Positions 18,379 through 27,371 of a DNA stretch of 64,000 nucleotides are shown here, in pieces. Each line of letters opens with the position of its first letter. The first letter of the stretch is position 1. This stretch comes from Acetanaerobacterium elongatum (GTDB taxonomy: Bacteria > Bacillota > Clostridia > Oscillospirales > Ruminococcaceae). Under the pieces are notes generated by a model, which saw only the letters and a program-made list of their open reading frames with translations, was not told where the DNA came from and did no database searches. The stretch lies in assembly GCF_900103835.1 (NCBI RefSeq), contig NZ_FNID01000019.1, forward strand, positions 1 through 64,000. The letters are read 5' to 3'. The position numbers and the translations under genes were made by a program.

Positions 18379-18418
18379 ATAACCCGCAAGCAGCTGCCTG
18401 AAGCCGCTTGCGGGTATC
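18379..18418 (-). terminator. Terminator hairpin downstream of the DUF624 gene
   Basis: ACCCGCAAGC / GCTTGCGGGT stem, strong and near the stop of the minus-strand DUF624 gene. The T tract is weak (TTATTTATAAG). Confidence 0.6.
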
Positions 18419-18434
18419 TGTTTAGTTATTAGTT

Positions 18435-19298
18435 TTAAATCTTATCATTCGGAGTTTCATCAGAAAACAGCGATACGTTCTCCGCGGTCTCTTTGGCTTC
18501 CGGGCTTTCCTGCTTGATTTTATCATAATACGGGTCTATACAAAACTTCTTGATATATTGGAATGAGTTAAAGCAAATGATAAAACCAACGAGCGCCGGA
18601 ATAATGACAATGATAAAAATCAAAGATATCGGATAAAACAAGAACGTTGGTACTACGATTAAAGCAACAAAAAAGGTCGTAATCAGGTTCGTTTTAAGAC
18701 CTAAAATGGCTAGAATCAACGCGTTTTTATAAATCTGGGTTAGCTTTAAATCAACAGTTATAATCAATAGATAAACATAGTAAGACGCGAACAGTATAAG
18801 TAATGCTACGGCGATTGTAATACCCATCATAACGGTATAGATCATGGATTGAGCCATATTTAAGTAATAGAAGTTTATGGTGAAAGAAAAAAGAAAACCA
18901 ATTAAAATAAGCAGTATGCCGGTTGGAACCGATTGCTTCCAGTTATCCTTTACTGCATCCTTAAAATCCGAAAATAAAAATGCGTGCTGTTCCCTTGCAT
19001 AGTTACGCAAAACATAGGTTAACCCTGTGGTCGCCGGCCCGATTGGTATTACAGCTATTATGGTGATAATTCCGGCCAGAAGCTTGTTAAGTAAGGCTCC
19101 CTCAAACCAAGGGAAAATAAAAATAACAACTAAAAATAATGGGACAAACGCAAGAACAAACAGGAAGTTTACCTGAATAAGCTTCCAAAACTTCCTGAAG
19201 AACAATTCAAAAAACAGAAAGAATCGCTTTTTCTCAGGTGCGTTCTTTGAAACACCCTTGCCTGGTTTTGAGTAGTTACCGAAACCTAAAAACCCCAA
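18435..19298 (-). CDS. DUF624 (YesL-like) membrane protein
   Basis: 287-residue membrane protein. After a basic N-terminus (KKRFFLFFELFFRKFWKLIQ) there are about five hydrophobic segments, near residues 43-62, 72-90, 125-143, 157-180 and 205-255, in line with the DUF624/YesL family often found beside transport or sporulation genes. No catalytic motif is seen and the function is unknown. The start is TTG 19298, 9 nt after GGAG. It sits between the two Xer-type genes, 22 nt downstream of the XerD-like gene. Confidence 0.7.
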   Translation of the reverse strand: MGFLGFGNYSKPGKGVSKNAPEKKRFFLFFELFFRKFWKLIQVNFLFVLAFVPLFLVVIFIFPWFEGALLNKLLAGIITIIAVIPIGPATTGLTYVLRNYAREQHAFLFSDFKDAVKDNWKQSVPTGILLILIGFLFSFTINFYYLNMAQSMIYTVMMGITIAVALLILFASYYVYLLIITVDLKLTQIYKNALILAILGLKTNLITTFFVALIVVPTFLFYPISLIFIIVIIPALVGFIICFNSFQYIKKFCIDPYYDKIKQESPEAKETAENVSLFSDETPNDKI

Positions 19299-19320
19299 AA
19301 TCTACAACTCCTTCAGAGTA

Positions 19321-20205
19321 TTACGCACGAGGGTGACACCGGTTGTAAACATCCTTAAATTTATTCTTCATAATTTGCGCATAAACCTGCGTGGAGGATA
19401 TATCGGCATGGCCAAGCATCTCCTTGATGTCTTTCAGCTGAGCGCCGTTTTCCAACAGATGCGCTGCAAAGGAATGCCGTAAAGTGTGCGGCGTAATCTC
19501 GGTTTTAATATTTGCCTTTTCAGCATATGTTTTTATTATCTTCCAAAATCCCTGTCTAGTCAACCGACTTCCGTTTAAATTAATAAATAATGCATCAAAA
19601 TCACTATCTGGCACGATGGCAATTCGAACACGATAGATATATTCATTCAATGCCTTGAGCGCTTCAGGGTAAATCGGTATAATCCGGCTGGCGCGACCGT
19701 TGCGGCAGTTTAAAAAGCCTACATTGAGGTTTACATCCTGGATATTCAGCGATACCAGTTCAGATACACGAATTCCGGTCGCATATAAAAGCTCCAGCAT
19801 TGCCTTATCGCGGCAGCCCTTTGGCTCATTCGAATTCGGGCTTTTTAATAGCTGATCGATCTCGTGATTGGTTAGAATGCTTGGCAGCTTTTTCTCTACC
19901 TTTTCAAGCTTAATACTTCTGGCTGGGTTGGTTGTGGCATAACCGTTTAAAACCAGGTACTGAAAAAATGACCGAAGGGATGCAATGCTGCGGGTGATGG
20001 TGGAGTTGCTTTTATTCAGCTCCTTTAAGTGTTCCACATAATCCTCAATACATTCGTTTGTAACCTTGGAAGGCTGTGTAATGCCCTCCCCTTTCGCAAA
20101 TAAAGCAAAAGCGGTTACATCTCGAATATAGGACTCTAGCGTATTCTCTGCCACATCCTTGCTGTCTGATAGATACCCCTCAAAGCTTTTGATAAACTGT
20201 GTCAT
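19321..20205 (-). CDS. xerD: Tyrosine recombinase, XerD-like
   Basis: 294 residues, the standard XerD length, ending in the XerD-like NRCHPRA. Catalytic residues present: Arg146 (TGIRVSEL), His240 and Arg243 (PHTLRHSFAAHLLENGA), His266 (MLGHADISSTQ), Tyr275 (QVYAQ). The beta-hairpin lysine normally found in GKGxKER is absent: this stretch reads NGRASRIIPIYP (169-180), with Asn/Arg/Ala/Ser where lysines are expected. It lies next to spoIIM, a common clostridial arrangement. Likely role is chromosome dimer resolution with a XerC partner, subject to that odd active site. Confidence 0.88.
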   Translation of the reverse strand: MTQFIKSFEGYLSDSKDVAENTLESYIRDVTAFALFAKGEGITQPSKVTNECIEDYVEHLKELNKSNSTITRSIASLRSFFQYLVLNGYATTNPARSIKLEKVEKKLPSILTNHEIDQLLKSPNSNEPKGCRDKAMLELLYATGIRVSELVSLNIQDVNLNVGFLNCRNGRASRIIPIYPEALKALNEYIYRVRIAIVPDSDFDALFINLNGSRLTRQGFWKIIKTYAEKANIKTEITPHTLRHSFAAHLLENGAQLKDIKEMLGHADISSTQVYAQIMKNKFKDVYNRCHPRA

Positions 20206-20296
20206 TTTTTCTCGTCCGTTTCTGCCGCTGTTCGCAGGCTAAATTATTAACAAGTTTCAGAAAAATTGATATGCACAGTAGCAAGATATAAAAAAC

Positions 20297-20938
20297 CTAT
20301 GGTGATATGCCGCCAAATAAGCTGCAGCATAAACCATCCACCAACGCCGCGATAAAAATCAATACGGTGTAAACAATGTATCTGGTAAGATATGCCTCTG
20401 CAGCGATAGCTATTGAGCTCTCATTCTTGTTGGAGAACAATGAGAAGTATATCCCGGAGAGCTTATATGAGCTTGCGCAAGCCAAAATGATTGCAAACGA
20501 GGCAATCAGCGAAACAGGCACGAGGTTTTCAACCGCATACCATATACCTGTAGTGCCGCAAGCGGCGTATAGGTAACCAATAGAAACGCCAAGACTAAAC
20601 CCTTTGGCTGTTGATGCAAACATGATAAACGGTATGCCGATGGCGCAAAAGCCCAAAAAGAAAAGCAGAAATAGAATTAAAAAATTGACTGTAAAAGAGG
20701 ACAAGAAGGCTGACAGAAAGGTTTGCTCTACTCTTTTGCTGATATAGCCAGACAATACGGTGGCAAGCTCCCCGGCTATCGGTTCGTTGCAGTATTTCAC
20801 CGTAAGTGAACCGGCGGCTATTCCTACGAGAAAAAGCGCAAACATACCGTAAACAAGCCTGTTGCGCAGTACGAACTTAAGAACATCAGAGGCGTATGTA
20901 CGGCTGTTACGCAGACTGTTTAAGGTTGTCCTTCTCAT
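20297..20938 (-). CDS. spoIIM: Stage II sporulation protein M
   Basis: 213-residue integral membrane protein of the SpoIIM family, needed with SpoIID and SpoIIP for septal peptidoglycan removal and engulfment during sporulation. Hydrophobic segments lie near residues 30-50, 85-108, 112-135, 150-170 and 190-208, and the GxSxGYLYAA(C) region fits the family. AAGGGG lies 8 nt before ATG. A TATAAT at 20962-20967 (minus) lies just upstream without a clear -35. Its presence marks a spore former. Confidence 0.87.
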   Translation of the reverse strand: MRRTTLNSLRNSRTYASDVLKFVLRNRLVYGMFALFLVGIAAGSLTVKYCNEPIAGELATVLSGYISKRVEQTFLSAFLSSFTVNFLILFLLFFLGFCAIGIPFIMFASTAKGFSLGVSIGYLYAACGTTGIWYAVENLVPVSLIASFAIILACASSYKLSGIYFSLFSNKNESSIAIAAEAYLTRYIVYTVLIFIAALVDGLCCSLFGGISP

Positions 20939-21003
20939 TTGAAAATCCCCTTTTCTGAACCATTATAGTACTATAAATATTCAGGTGAAGGGGGTTTTAG
21001 AAT

Positions 21004-21813
21004 TTATCGGCCCAGTTCGTATGCCCTGTCTATGCACGAGCGCATAGCGGCACGTACTGTCTTTTCAAAGCCATATTCCTCAAAGGTGGAAAGCGCCTTC
21101 AGGGTGGTTCCTCCAGGGGAAGAAACCATTTTAATCAGTTCATCAGGGGTTAGCTTGCTTTCTGTAAGCATTTTGGCACTGCCGATTAACGTTTGTGAGA
21201 ATAACCGCAGGGCAACATCGTAATCAATTCCCTGCTCCTTCGAAAATTCTGCAACAATCTTTGCAAACAGGTAGATAAACGCAGGGCTGCTACCATTAAC
21301 GGGGATTACCTCACAGAGCTTATCCGCAGGAATCTCCTCACTGATGCCTGCAGAGGCAAATATACTTTTTACAAAGATAAAATCTTCGGTGCCGGTTGGT
21401 GGAATGCAGGCCAACGCCGATGCACCCTCACCGAGCATTAGAGGCGTATTTGGCATTACCAGCACCAGCTTACAGTCAAACCCGATTATATTCTTTATAT
21501 ATTGTGCGCCAACACCTGCGGCAATTGAAACAAACACATTATGTTCACCCGCGGCAGGTTTCAGGGCGGTTAACACGTCTGTGATTACCTGTGGCTTCAC
21601 GCACAGAAAAACATATTTGCTTTGAGCCACTACTTCCTGTTCGCTTTTAGCAGCTGAAAGCCCTTTTTCAGCAAACGCAGCGCACTTTTCAGAAGAAACA
21701 TCATAGGCACAGATTTGGGAGGGGCTTACAACCTCCTTTGCAAGAATACCGCCGATAATTGCCGAGGCCATATTTCCAAGCCCAATAAATCCAACTTTAA
21801 ACGTTGCAGACAT
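21004..21813 (-). CDS. proC: Pyrroline-5-carboxylate reductase
   Basis: 269-residue NAD(P)H enzyme for the last step of proline synthesis. Rossmann motif VGFIGLGNMASAI at the N-terminus, KPQVITDVL, MPNTPLMLGEGASAL and the C-terminal helical signature SSPGGTTLKALSTFE identify it. Start ATG 21813, 11 nt after AGGAG; ATG 21822 is too close to the site, and an upstream extension to 21897 has no family match. It has a long A/T-rich upstream region of its own. Confidence 0.93.
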   Translation of the reverse strand: MSATFKVGFIGLGNMASAIIGGILAKEVVSPSQICAYDVSSEKCAAFAEKGLSAAKSEQEVVAQSKYVFLCVKPQVITDVLTALKPAAGEHNVFVSIAAGVGAQYIKNIIGFDCKLVLVMPNTPLMLGEGASALACIPPTGTEDFIFVKSIFASAGISEEIPADKLCEVIPVNGSSPAFIYLFAKIVAEFSKEQGIDYDVALRLFSQTLIGSAKMLTESKLTPDELIKMVSSPGGTTLKALSTFEEYGFEKTVRAAMRSCIDRAYELGR

Positions 21814-22012
21814 CAGTGTCATTACTCCTAATCCATGCTCAATATTAATAAATCTTAAACTATATTTTAATATAATACATTCCAAATGAATATTCAATAA
21901 GAATTCGAAATATTAATATTGATTTGTTGCAAATATCAAAAATTATGTCAATCTAATTATGTATAGTTACAAATATTATGTAAACTGCAATATGTAAACG
22001 CAGTTAAATAGA

Positions 22013-22043
22013 AAATCCAGCCCATTTTAAGGGCTGGATTTTT
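22013..22043 (-). terminator. Intrinsic terminator of scfB
   Basis: AAATCCAGCCC / GGGCTGGATTT, an 11-bp stem, 24 nt after the scfB stop, with T-rich flanks on both strands. Confidence 0.85.
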
Positions 22044-22066
22044 ATACATTATCGTTGTATATCGTT

Positions 22067-23434
22067 TTATAACTGAGCAGCCTTCATCATGATAGCACAC
22101 TCTAAACGTTTTTTCTCAAGCTCGCAGGAGATTCTGTGAGGCTTTAAGATGTCCCCTCTGTACTGCATGTTGTTTGCGTTGCACCCACCGGAACAATAGA
22201 ACTTTGCCCAGCATTCTTTACATTCCTGCTTGCCATAGATGTTGGCCCGTGCAAAGGTGTTCTTCATCTCTTTATTTATGGTGTTGTCAAGTACACTACC
22301 CATCTTCCACTCTTCCATGCCAACGAACTGGTGACATGGGTAGATATCGCCATCCGGGGTTACTGCTATGTATTCATTGCCGCATCCACACCCGCGCAGA
22401 CGCTTGATAGCGCAAGGACCCTGCTCCAGATCAATCATAAAGTGGAAGAAGTTAATCCCCTCTTTTTTTGCCTTTAACTCCAGCAGCAGCTTTGCTAACC
22501 GCTCGTACTCTTCAAATACACGCGGCAGTTCCTTTTCGGTGATGGCGTAGTCGTTTTCAAGGTCTGAAACCACTGGCTCCACAGATACCTGATCAAACCC
22601 CAAGCGCCTAAGCTCCATTACGTCATTGGTGAAGTCCTCGTTAAACTTGGTGAAGGTGCCACGAACATAGTACTGCCCGTCGCCTCGTTTTTCTACAAGC
22701 CGTTTGAACTTCGGAACAATAATGTCGTAGCTGCCAGAGCCATTTACACACTTGCGAACCTTATCATTAACCTCTTTACGGCCATCCAGAGAAAGTACGA
22801 TATTGTACATCTCTTTGTTGATGTAATCAATCTTTTCGTCATCCAAAAGCACACCGTTGGTGGTAAGGGTGAAACGAAACAATTTGTTGTGTTCCTTCTC
22901 CTTGCTTCTTGCGTAATCAACGATCTGTTTCACTACCTCAAAGTTCATGAGCGGCTCACCGCCAAAGAAGTCCAGCTCAAGGTTTTTGCGGGCACCCGAG
23001 TGCTCTATTAAAAAGTCGATGGCCTTCTTCCCTATCTCAAAGGGCATCAGTTTGCGGCCCTTGCCAAAATCACCGGTGGAAGCAAAGCAGTAGCTGCAAC
23101 GGAGATTACAGTCATGTGCGATGTGAAGGCACATTGATTTAATTGGGGAATTCACCATCATCTCTTTAAAGGGTTCATAGTCATCAGCCGAAAACAGCAC
23201 ACCGTCCTCATAGAGCTTATACAGCTCACCATAAGCTTCGGTAATATCTGCATGTGGATATTCCTTGTCCAGCGCCTGATAAATCTCGTCAGGGCAATCC
23301 TTTACAAAATCATTCTTAATATAGTCCAGTAAACGGTAAGATAATTCATCAACAATGTGTACGGCACCGCTGTGAACATCCAGTACTATATTAAAACCAT
23401 TCAAAGAGTATTTATGAATAAGGTAGTTTTCCAT
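22067..23434 (-). CDS. scfB: Radical SAM maturase of the SCIFF peptide
   Basis: 455-residue radical-SAM/SPASM enzyme that forms thioether crosslinks in the six-cysteine SCIFF peptide. The SAM cluster is HDCNLRCSYCF (Cys109, 113, 116); LDFFGGEPLMNFE follows; the C-terminal half carries the SPASM-type auxiliary cysteines (RGCGCGNEY, DIYPCHQF, CKECWAKFYCSGGCNANN). The N-terminal 90 residues are the peptide-recognition part. Start ATG 23434 is 13 nt after GGAAGG. It follows scfA by 142 nt with a terminator-like hairpin between them. The product's biological role is not established. Confidence 0.95.
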   Translation of the reverse strand: MENYLIHKYSLNGFNIVLDVHSGAVHIVDELSYRLLDYIKNDFVKDCPDEIYQALDKEYPHADITEAYGELYKLYEDGVLFSADDYEPFKEMMVNSPIKSMCLHIAHDCNLRCSYCFASTGDFGKGRKLMPFEIGKKAIDFLIEHSGARKNLELDFFGGEPLMNFEVVKQIVDYARSKEKEHNKLFRFTLTTNGVLLDDEKIDYINKEMYNIVLSLDGRKEVNDKVRKCVNGSGSYDIIVPKFKRLVEKRGDGQYYVRGTFTKFNEDFTNDVMELRRLGFDQVSVEPVVSDLENDYAITEKELPRVFEEYERLAKLLLELKAKKEGINFFHFMIDLEQGPCAIKRLRGCGCGNEYIAVTPDGDIYPCHQFVGMEEWKMGSVLDNTINKEMKNTFARANIYGKQECKECWAKFYCSGGCNANNMQYRGDILKPHRISCELEKKRLECAIMMKAAQL

Positions 23435-23513
23435 ATTAAATATCATACCTTCCAAGGCGTATTCTATAAGGGTAGGGCTTATCCTCTATTTATATTCAGT
23501 GCAATGTTGACAA

Positions 23514-23549
23514 CAAAAATCAAGGGACAGCGTCATCTGCCCCTTGATG
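23514..23549 (-). terminator. Terminator-like hairpin between scfA and scfB
   Basis: On the minus strand ATCAAGGGGCAG, loop ATGACG, CTGTCCCTTGAT, then TTTTTGTTG. Partial termination here would give more precursor peptide than maturase; that purpose is inference. Confidence 0.7.
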
Positions 23550-23576
23550 ATTTGTACGGTTTGAGGTTTTAGCCGC

Positions 23577-23723
23577 TTATTTATTAGCGTTCTCGCACTT
23601 CTGGTTAGCAACCGTGCAGGATGTTTTACATGCAGACTGGCAGGAAGCTTGGCATTCGCCGCAGCCGCCCTTTGCAGTGCTCTTCTTAAGATTTGCGGTA
23701 TTTAAGGTTTTAATATGCTTCAT
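23577..23723 (-). CDS. scfA: SCIFF six-cysteine RiPP precursor peptide
   Basis: A 48-residue peptide beginning MKHIKTLNTANLKK and continuing with GGCGECQASCQSACKTSC, then NQKC near the end: six cysteines in the spacing of the Six-Cysteines-in-Forty-Five family. These precursors are found almost throughout Clostridia, next to their radical-SAM maturase, as here. GGAGGA lies 8 nt before ATG 23723. It has its own promoter (TTGCAA-17-TACAAT). The peptide is short enough to be missed by a gene finder with a length cutoff. Confidence 0.96.
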   Translation of the reverse strand: MKHIKTLNTANLKKSTAKGGCGECQASCQSACKTSCTVANQKCENANK

Positions 23724-23764
23724 GAGTGATGTCCTCCTAAACGAATAGCTTATTACAGTATTTT

Positions 23765-23793
23765 ATTGTATCATATTTTGTCATAGGTTGCAA
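23765..23793 (-). promoter_or_regulatory. Promoter of scfA
   Basis: Minus strand TTGCAA (23793-23788), 17-nt spacer, TACAAT (23770-23765). The -35 abuts the stop of the TIGR04086 gene, so scfA can be transcribed apart from yajC. Confidence 0.65.
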
Positions 23794-24195
23794 TTATAAT
23801 TTTCTTTTATTCATAATATTCACCCCAATAATGCCGCCAATCGTTGCGCTTATTACGATAAGCATTATTTTTGCAAGCAAAAACAAGCCAAAACCGTTAT
23901 GCAGTATGATGATATTCATAATCAGTATCAGTAACGCCAGCACGATGCCGGTTGCTAAACCAACAGGCAGCCCTTTGGCTTTCGCAATTCTGGCAGAGAA
24001 TATCCCCCCAAAGAGCGCCGCCACAACCAGCATAGCAACGGCTGCCGGGGTAAATACCGAAGCCGACAATCCTGCGCCAGAGAATAACGCTGCAAGCAGC
24101 AGTGAAAGTAACAGTAAAGTTGCCAAAGCTGCTCCTGTGCCAAATAAAACCGGCCGTGCAAACTTAGTGTTCTTCTGTTCGGCTGCATTCTTCAA
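23794..24195 (-). CDS. TIGR04086-family membrane protein
   Basis: 133-residue protein with four hydrophobic segments (about residues 18-40, 49-67, 78-95, 100-128), glycine- and alanine-rich, matching the TIGR04086 group commonly found between yajC and scfA in Clostridia. Function unknown; possible link to SCIFF export or handling is only suggested by position. The best start is TTG 24195, 8 nt after GGAGGT; an ATG at 24216 would place that site inside the gene. Confidence 0.75.
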   Translation of the reverse strand: MKNAAEQKNTKFARPVLFGTGAALATLLLLSLLLAALFSGAGLSASVFTPAAVAMLVVAALFGGIFSARIAKAKGLPVGLATGIVLALLILIMNIIILHNGFGLFLLAKIMLIVISATIGGIIGVNIMNKRKL

Positions 24196-24282
24196 AAAAA
24201 TCGACCTCCAAGCCATCCCTCAATACCTAGATAGAACTTGTATTGATAAAGGATATTCGGAGGCCGTACTATTTATGACAAG

Positions 24283-24654
24283 TTATTTGGAGGAAGCATC
24301 CTCACTGTTATGCACGGTATTGTTGGTTTGGATAGCCCATCTTGCAATGCGAATCTTGCTTCTGTCAGAGCCGGTTTCAATAACAACCGTATCCTCACGA
24401 ATGCTTACCACAAGACCGATAATACCGCCGCTTGTAACAATCTCATCGCCAACCTGCAGGTCGCTGCGCATCTTCTGAATCTCTTTTTCCTTCTTCTTCT
24501 GAGGTCTAATCAGGAAGAAGTAGAATACAACAAAGATTAAGACAATGGGACCGACTTGTATTAATAAGGCCAGTGCGGAGTTGGCTGGTGTAGCGGAGCC
24601 GCTGGCTGTTGCCGCCGAAGCAGTATTAGCAGCCGATAATAAGAATTCACTCAT
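24283..24654 (-). CDS. yajC: Preprotein translocase subunit YajC
   Basis: 123-residue accessory subunit of the Sec-SecDF complex. One membrane segment near residues 28-49 (ALLIQVGPIVLIFVVFYFF) followed by the family motif LIRPQKKKEKEIQKMRSDLQVGDEIVTSGGIIG. The N-terminal Ala/Ser/Thr-rich stretch is longer than in E. coli but common in Clostridia. ATG 24654 follows GGAGG by 10 nt. It is downstream of queA-tgt in the classic order but also has its own promoter. Confidence 0.92.
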   Translation of the reverse strand: MSEFLLSAANTASAATASGSATPANSALALLIQVGPIVLIFVVFYFFLIRPQKKKEKEIQKMRSDLQVGDEIVTSGGIIGLVVSIREDTVVIETGSDRSKIRIARWAIQTNNTVHNSEDASSK

Positions 24655-24720
24655 TTTTTCTTTTTCCTCCAATAAGTCGGTAATAACAATATATGGTTAA
24701 GTTTTGCATATGATATTTCA

Positions 24721-24749
24721 ATTATACATATAAACTCTTTACCATGCAA
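24721..24749 (-). promoter_or_regulatory. Promoter of yajC
   Basis: Minus strand TTGCAT (24749-24744), 17-nt spacer, TATAAT (24726-24721), in the tgt-yajC gap. Confidence 0.7.
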
Positions 24750-24786
24750 TAGTTTTCAAAAGAATACACAGAAAGTTCAAGAAATT

Positions 24787-25935
<1,149 letters not shown>

Positions 25936-26967
25936 TTAAACAATAAACATTGCATCGCCGAAGCTGAAAAACCGGTATTGCTCCTCGACGGCAATCTTAT
26001 AAGCATTCATAGTATGCTCATAGCCTGCAAAAGCACTCACCAGCATAATCAGCGTGCTTTCGGGCAGATGAAAATTCGTTATAATGCCGTCCAATACCTT
26101 AAACTCAAAGCCCGGATAGATAAAGATATCGGTGTAGCCTTCACAGGCCTGCACACATCCATAGGTAGCTACGGCGGCCTCAAGCGTACGACAACTGGTT
26201 GTGCCAACGGCGATAACCCTCTTACCGTTCGCTTTAGTTTTATTTATCAAATCAGCTGTCTCCTGCGGCAAATAATAGTGTTCGCTGTGCATTTTGTGGT
26301 CTGTAATGTTATCTTCCTTTACAGGTCGGAATGTACCTAACCCCACATGAAGAGTAACAAAACCAATGTTTATGCCCTTGCTTTTAATACGCTCCAGAAG
26401 CTCCGGCGTGAAATGCAGCCCAGCGGTAGGCGCAGCAGCAGACCCCGGTTCTTTTGAATAAACCGTTTGATAGCGTTCTTTATCCTGCAGCTTTTGCTTA
26501 ATATATGGCGGCAGCGGCATCTGGCCAATCTGCTCCAGTACATTAAAAAAGCTGCCACACTGCCATTTAAAGCGCACAAGACGGTTGCCATCCGCCGGCA
26601 GTATATCTAAAACTTCAGCATTGAGCAGCCCATCACCAAATACAAATTTGCTGCCGATACGTGCCCGTTTGCCGGGTTTCACAAGGATTTCCCATATATC
26701 CTGCTGCTTCTGTTCAAGCAAAAGGAACTCAATGTCGCCGCCGGTATCCGTTCGTTTGCCGTACAGCCTGGCGGGCAATACGCGTGAATTATTTAGAATC
26801 AGGGTATCCCCTTTATTTAGTAAATCTAGAATATCATAAAAATGCCGATGGCCGATTACGCCTGTCTTTCGGTCTAGCGTCAGCATTCTGGAGGTATCAC
26901 GAGGTTCTATTGGAGTTTGAGCGATCAGCTTTTCGGGCAGATCATACCAAAAATCGGATTTTCTCAT
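25936..26967 (-). CDS. queA: S-adenosylmethionine:tRNA ribosyltransferase-isomerase
   Basis: 343-residue enzyme that adds the epoxycyclopentane precursor to preQ1-modified tRNA. Family marks: [16 protein letters not shown] at the N-terminus, [41 protein letters not shown] and SEHYYLP. Length is standard. GGGAG lies 9 nt before ATG. First gene of the queA-tgt pair, divergent from the lysine-riboswitch operon. Confidence 0.96.
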   Translation of the reverse strand: MRKSDFWYDLPEKLIAQTPIEPRDTSRMLTLDRKTGVIGHRHFYDILDLLNKGDTLILNNSRVLPARLYGKRTDTGGDIEFLLLEQKQQDIWEILVKPGKRARIGSKFVFGDGLLNAEVLDILPADGNRLVRFKWQCGSFFNVLEQIGQMPLPPYIKQKLQDKERYQTVYSKEPGSAAAPTAGLHFTPELLERIKSKGINIGFVTLHVGLGTFRPVKEDNITDHKMHSEHYYLPQETADLINKTKANGKRVIAVGTTSCRTLEAAVATYGCVQACEGYTDIFIYPGFEFKVLDGIITNFHLPESTLIMLVSAFAGYEHTMNAYKIAVEEQYRFFSFGDAMFIV

Positions 26968-27007
26968 GAGCTTTTTCTCCCGATATCAACTAATTTCAGA
27001 AAATAAA

Positions 27008-27036
27008 TTGACAGATGAAACGACAGATGCTAATAT
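27008..27036 (+). promoter_or_regulatory. Promoter of the lysine riboswitch operon
   Basis: TTGACA (27008-27013), 17-nt spacer, TAATAT (27031-27036) with TGC upstream. Transcription would start near 27043, just before the riboswitch. Confidence 0.8.
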
Positions 27037-27044
27037 GTATTGTA

Positions 27045-27222
27045 AGAAATGGATAGAGGCGCGGGTTTAAAGAGTAGCAAATGTTAAATCGCCGAGATTG
27101 CTTGAGCGTTTGTTAAAGGTAAAACCGCCGAAGGGAACAGCACGGCAGCTGTTAACCTGGTTGCATGGCCGAACAGGCATGTGACTGTCATCATTATGAT
27201 AATGATGGAGAGCTATACACCA
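27045..27222 (+). ncRNA. Lysine riboswitch (L box)
   Basis: Conserved L-box segments appear in order: GGATAGAGGCGCGG, AAAGAGTAG, CGCCGAAGGGAACAG, TGGTTGCATGGCC, GACTGTCATC and ATGGAGAGCTAT, with ATAG/CTAT closing the base helix. It is followed by an intrinsic terminator 65 nt later and then asd-dapA-dapB-ACT, so high lysine should stop transcription. Confidence 0.93.
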
Positions 27223-27285
27223 ATTTCACAATTGTACCCTATTTTTGTGTTATGGTCAATAGCCGAAAATTATTATATTGATTGA

Positions 27286-27313
27286 CAGTCCGGTTTTAAA
27301 CCGGATTTTTTGT
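27286..27313 (+). terminator. Riboswitch-controlled terminator
   Basis: GTCCGGTT / AACCGGAT stem with a TTTTTT tract, between the lysine riboswitch and asd. Confidence 0.85.
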
Positions 27314-27371
27314 TATTTTTCGCTATTGCGGTTATAACATTTCATTTCTAAGCATGTTAAAAGGAGAATTG

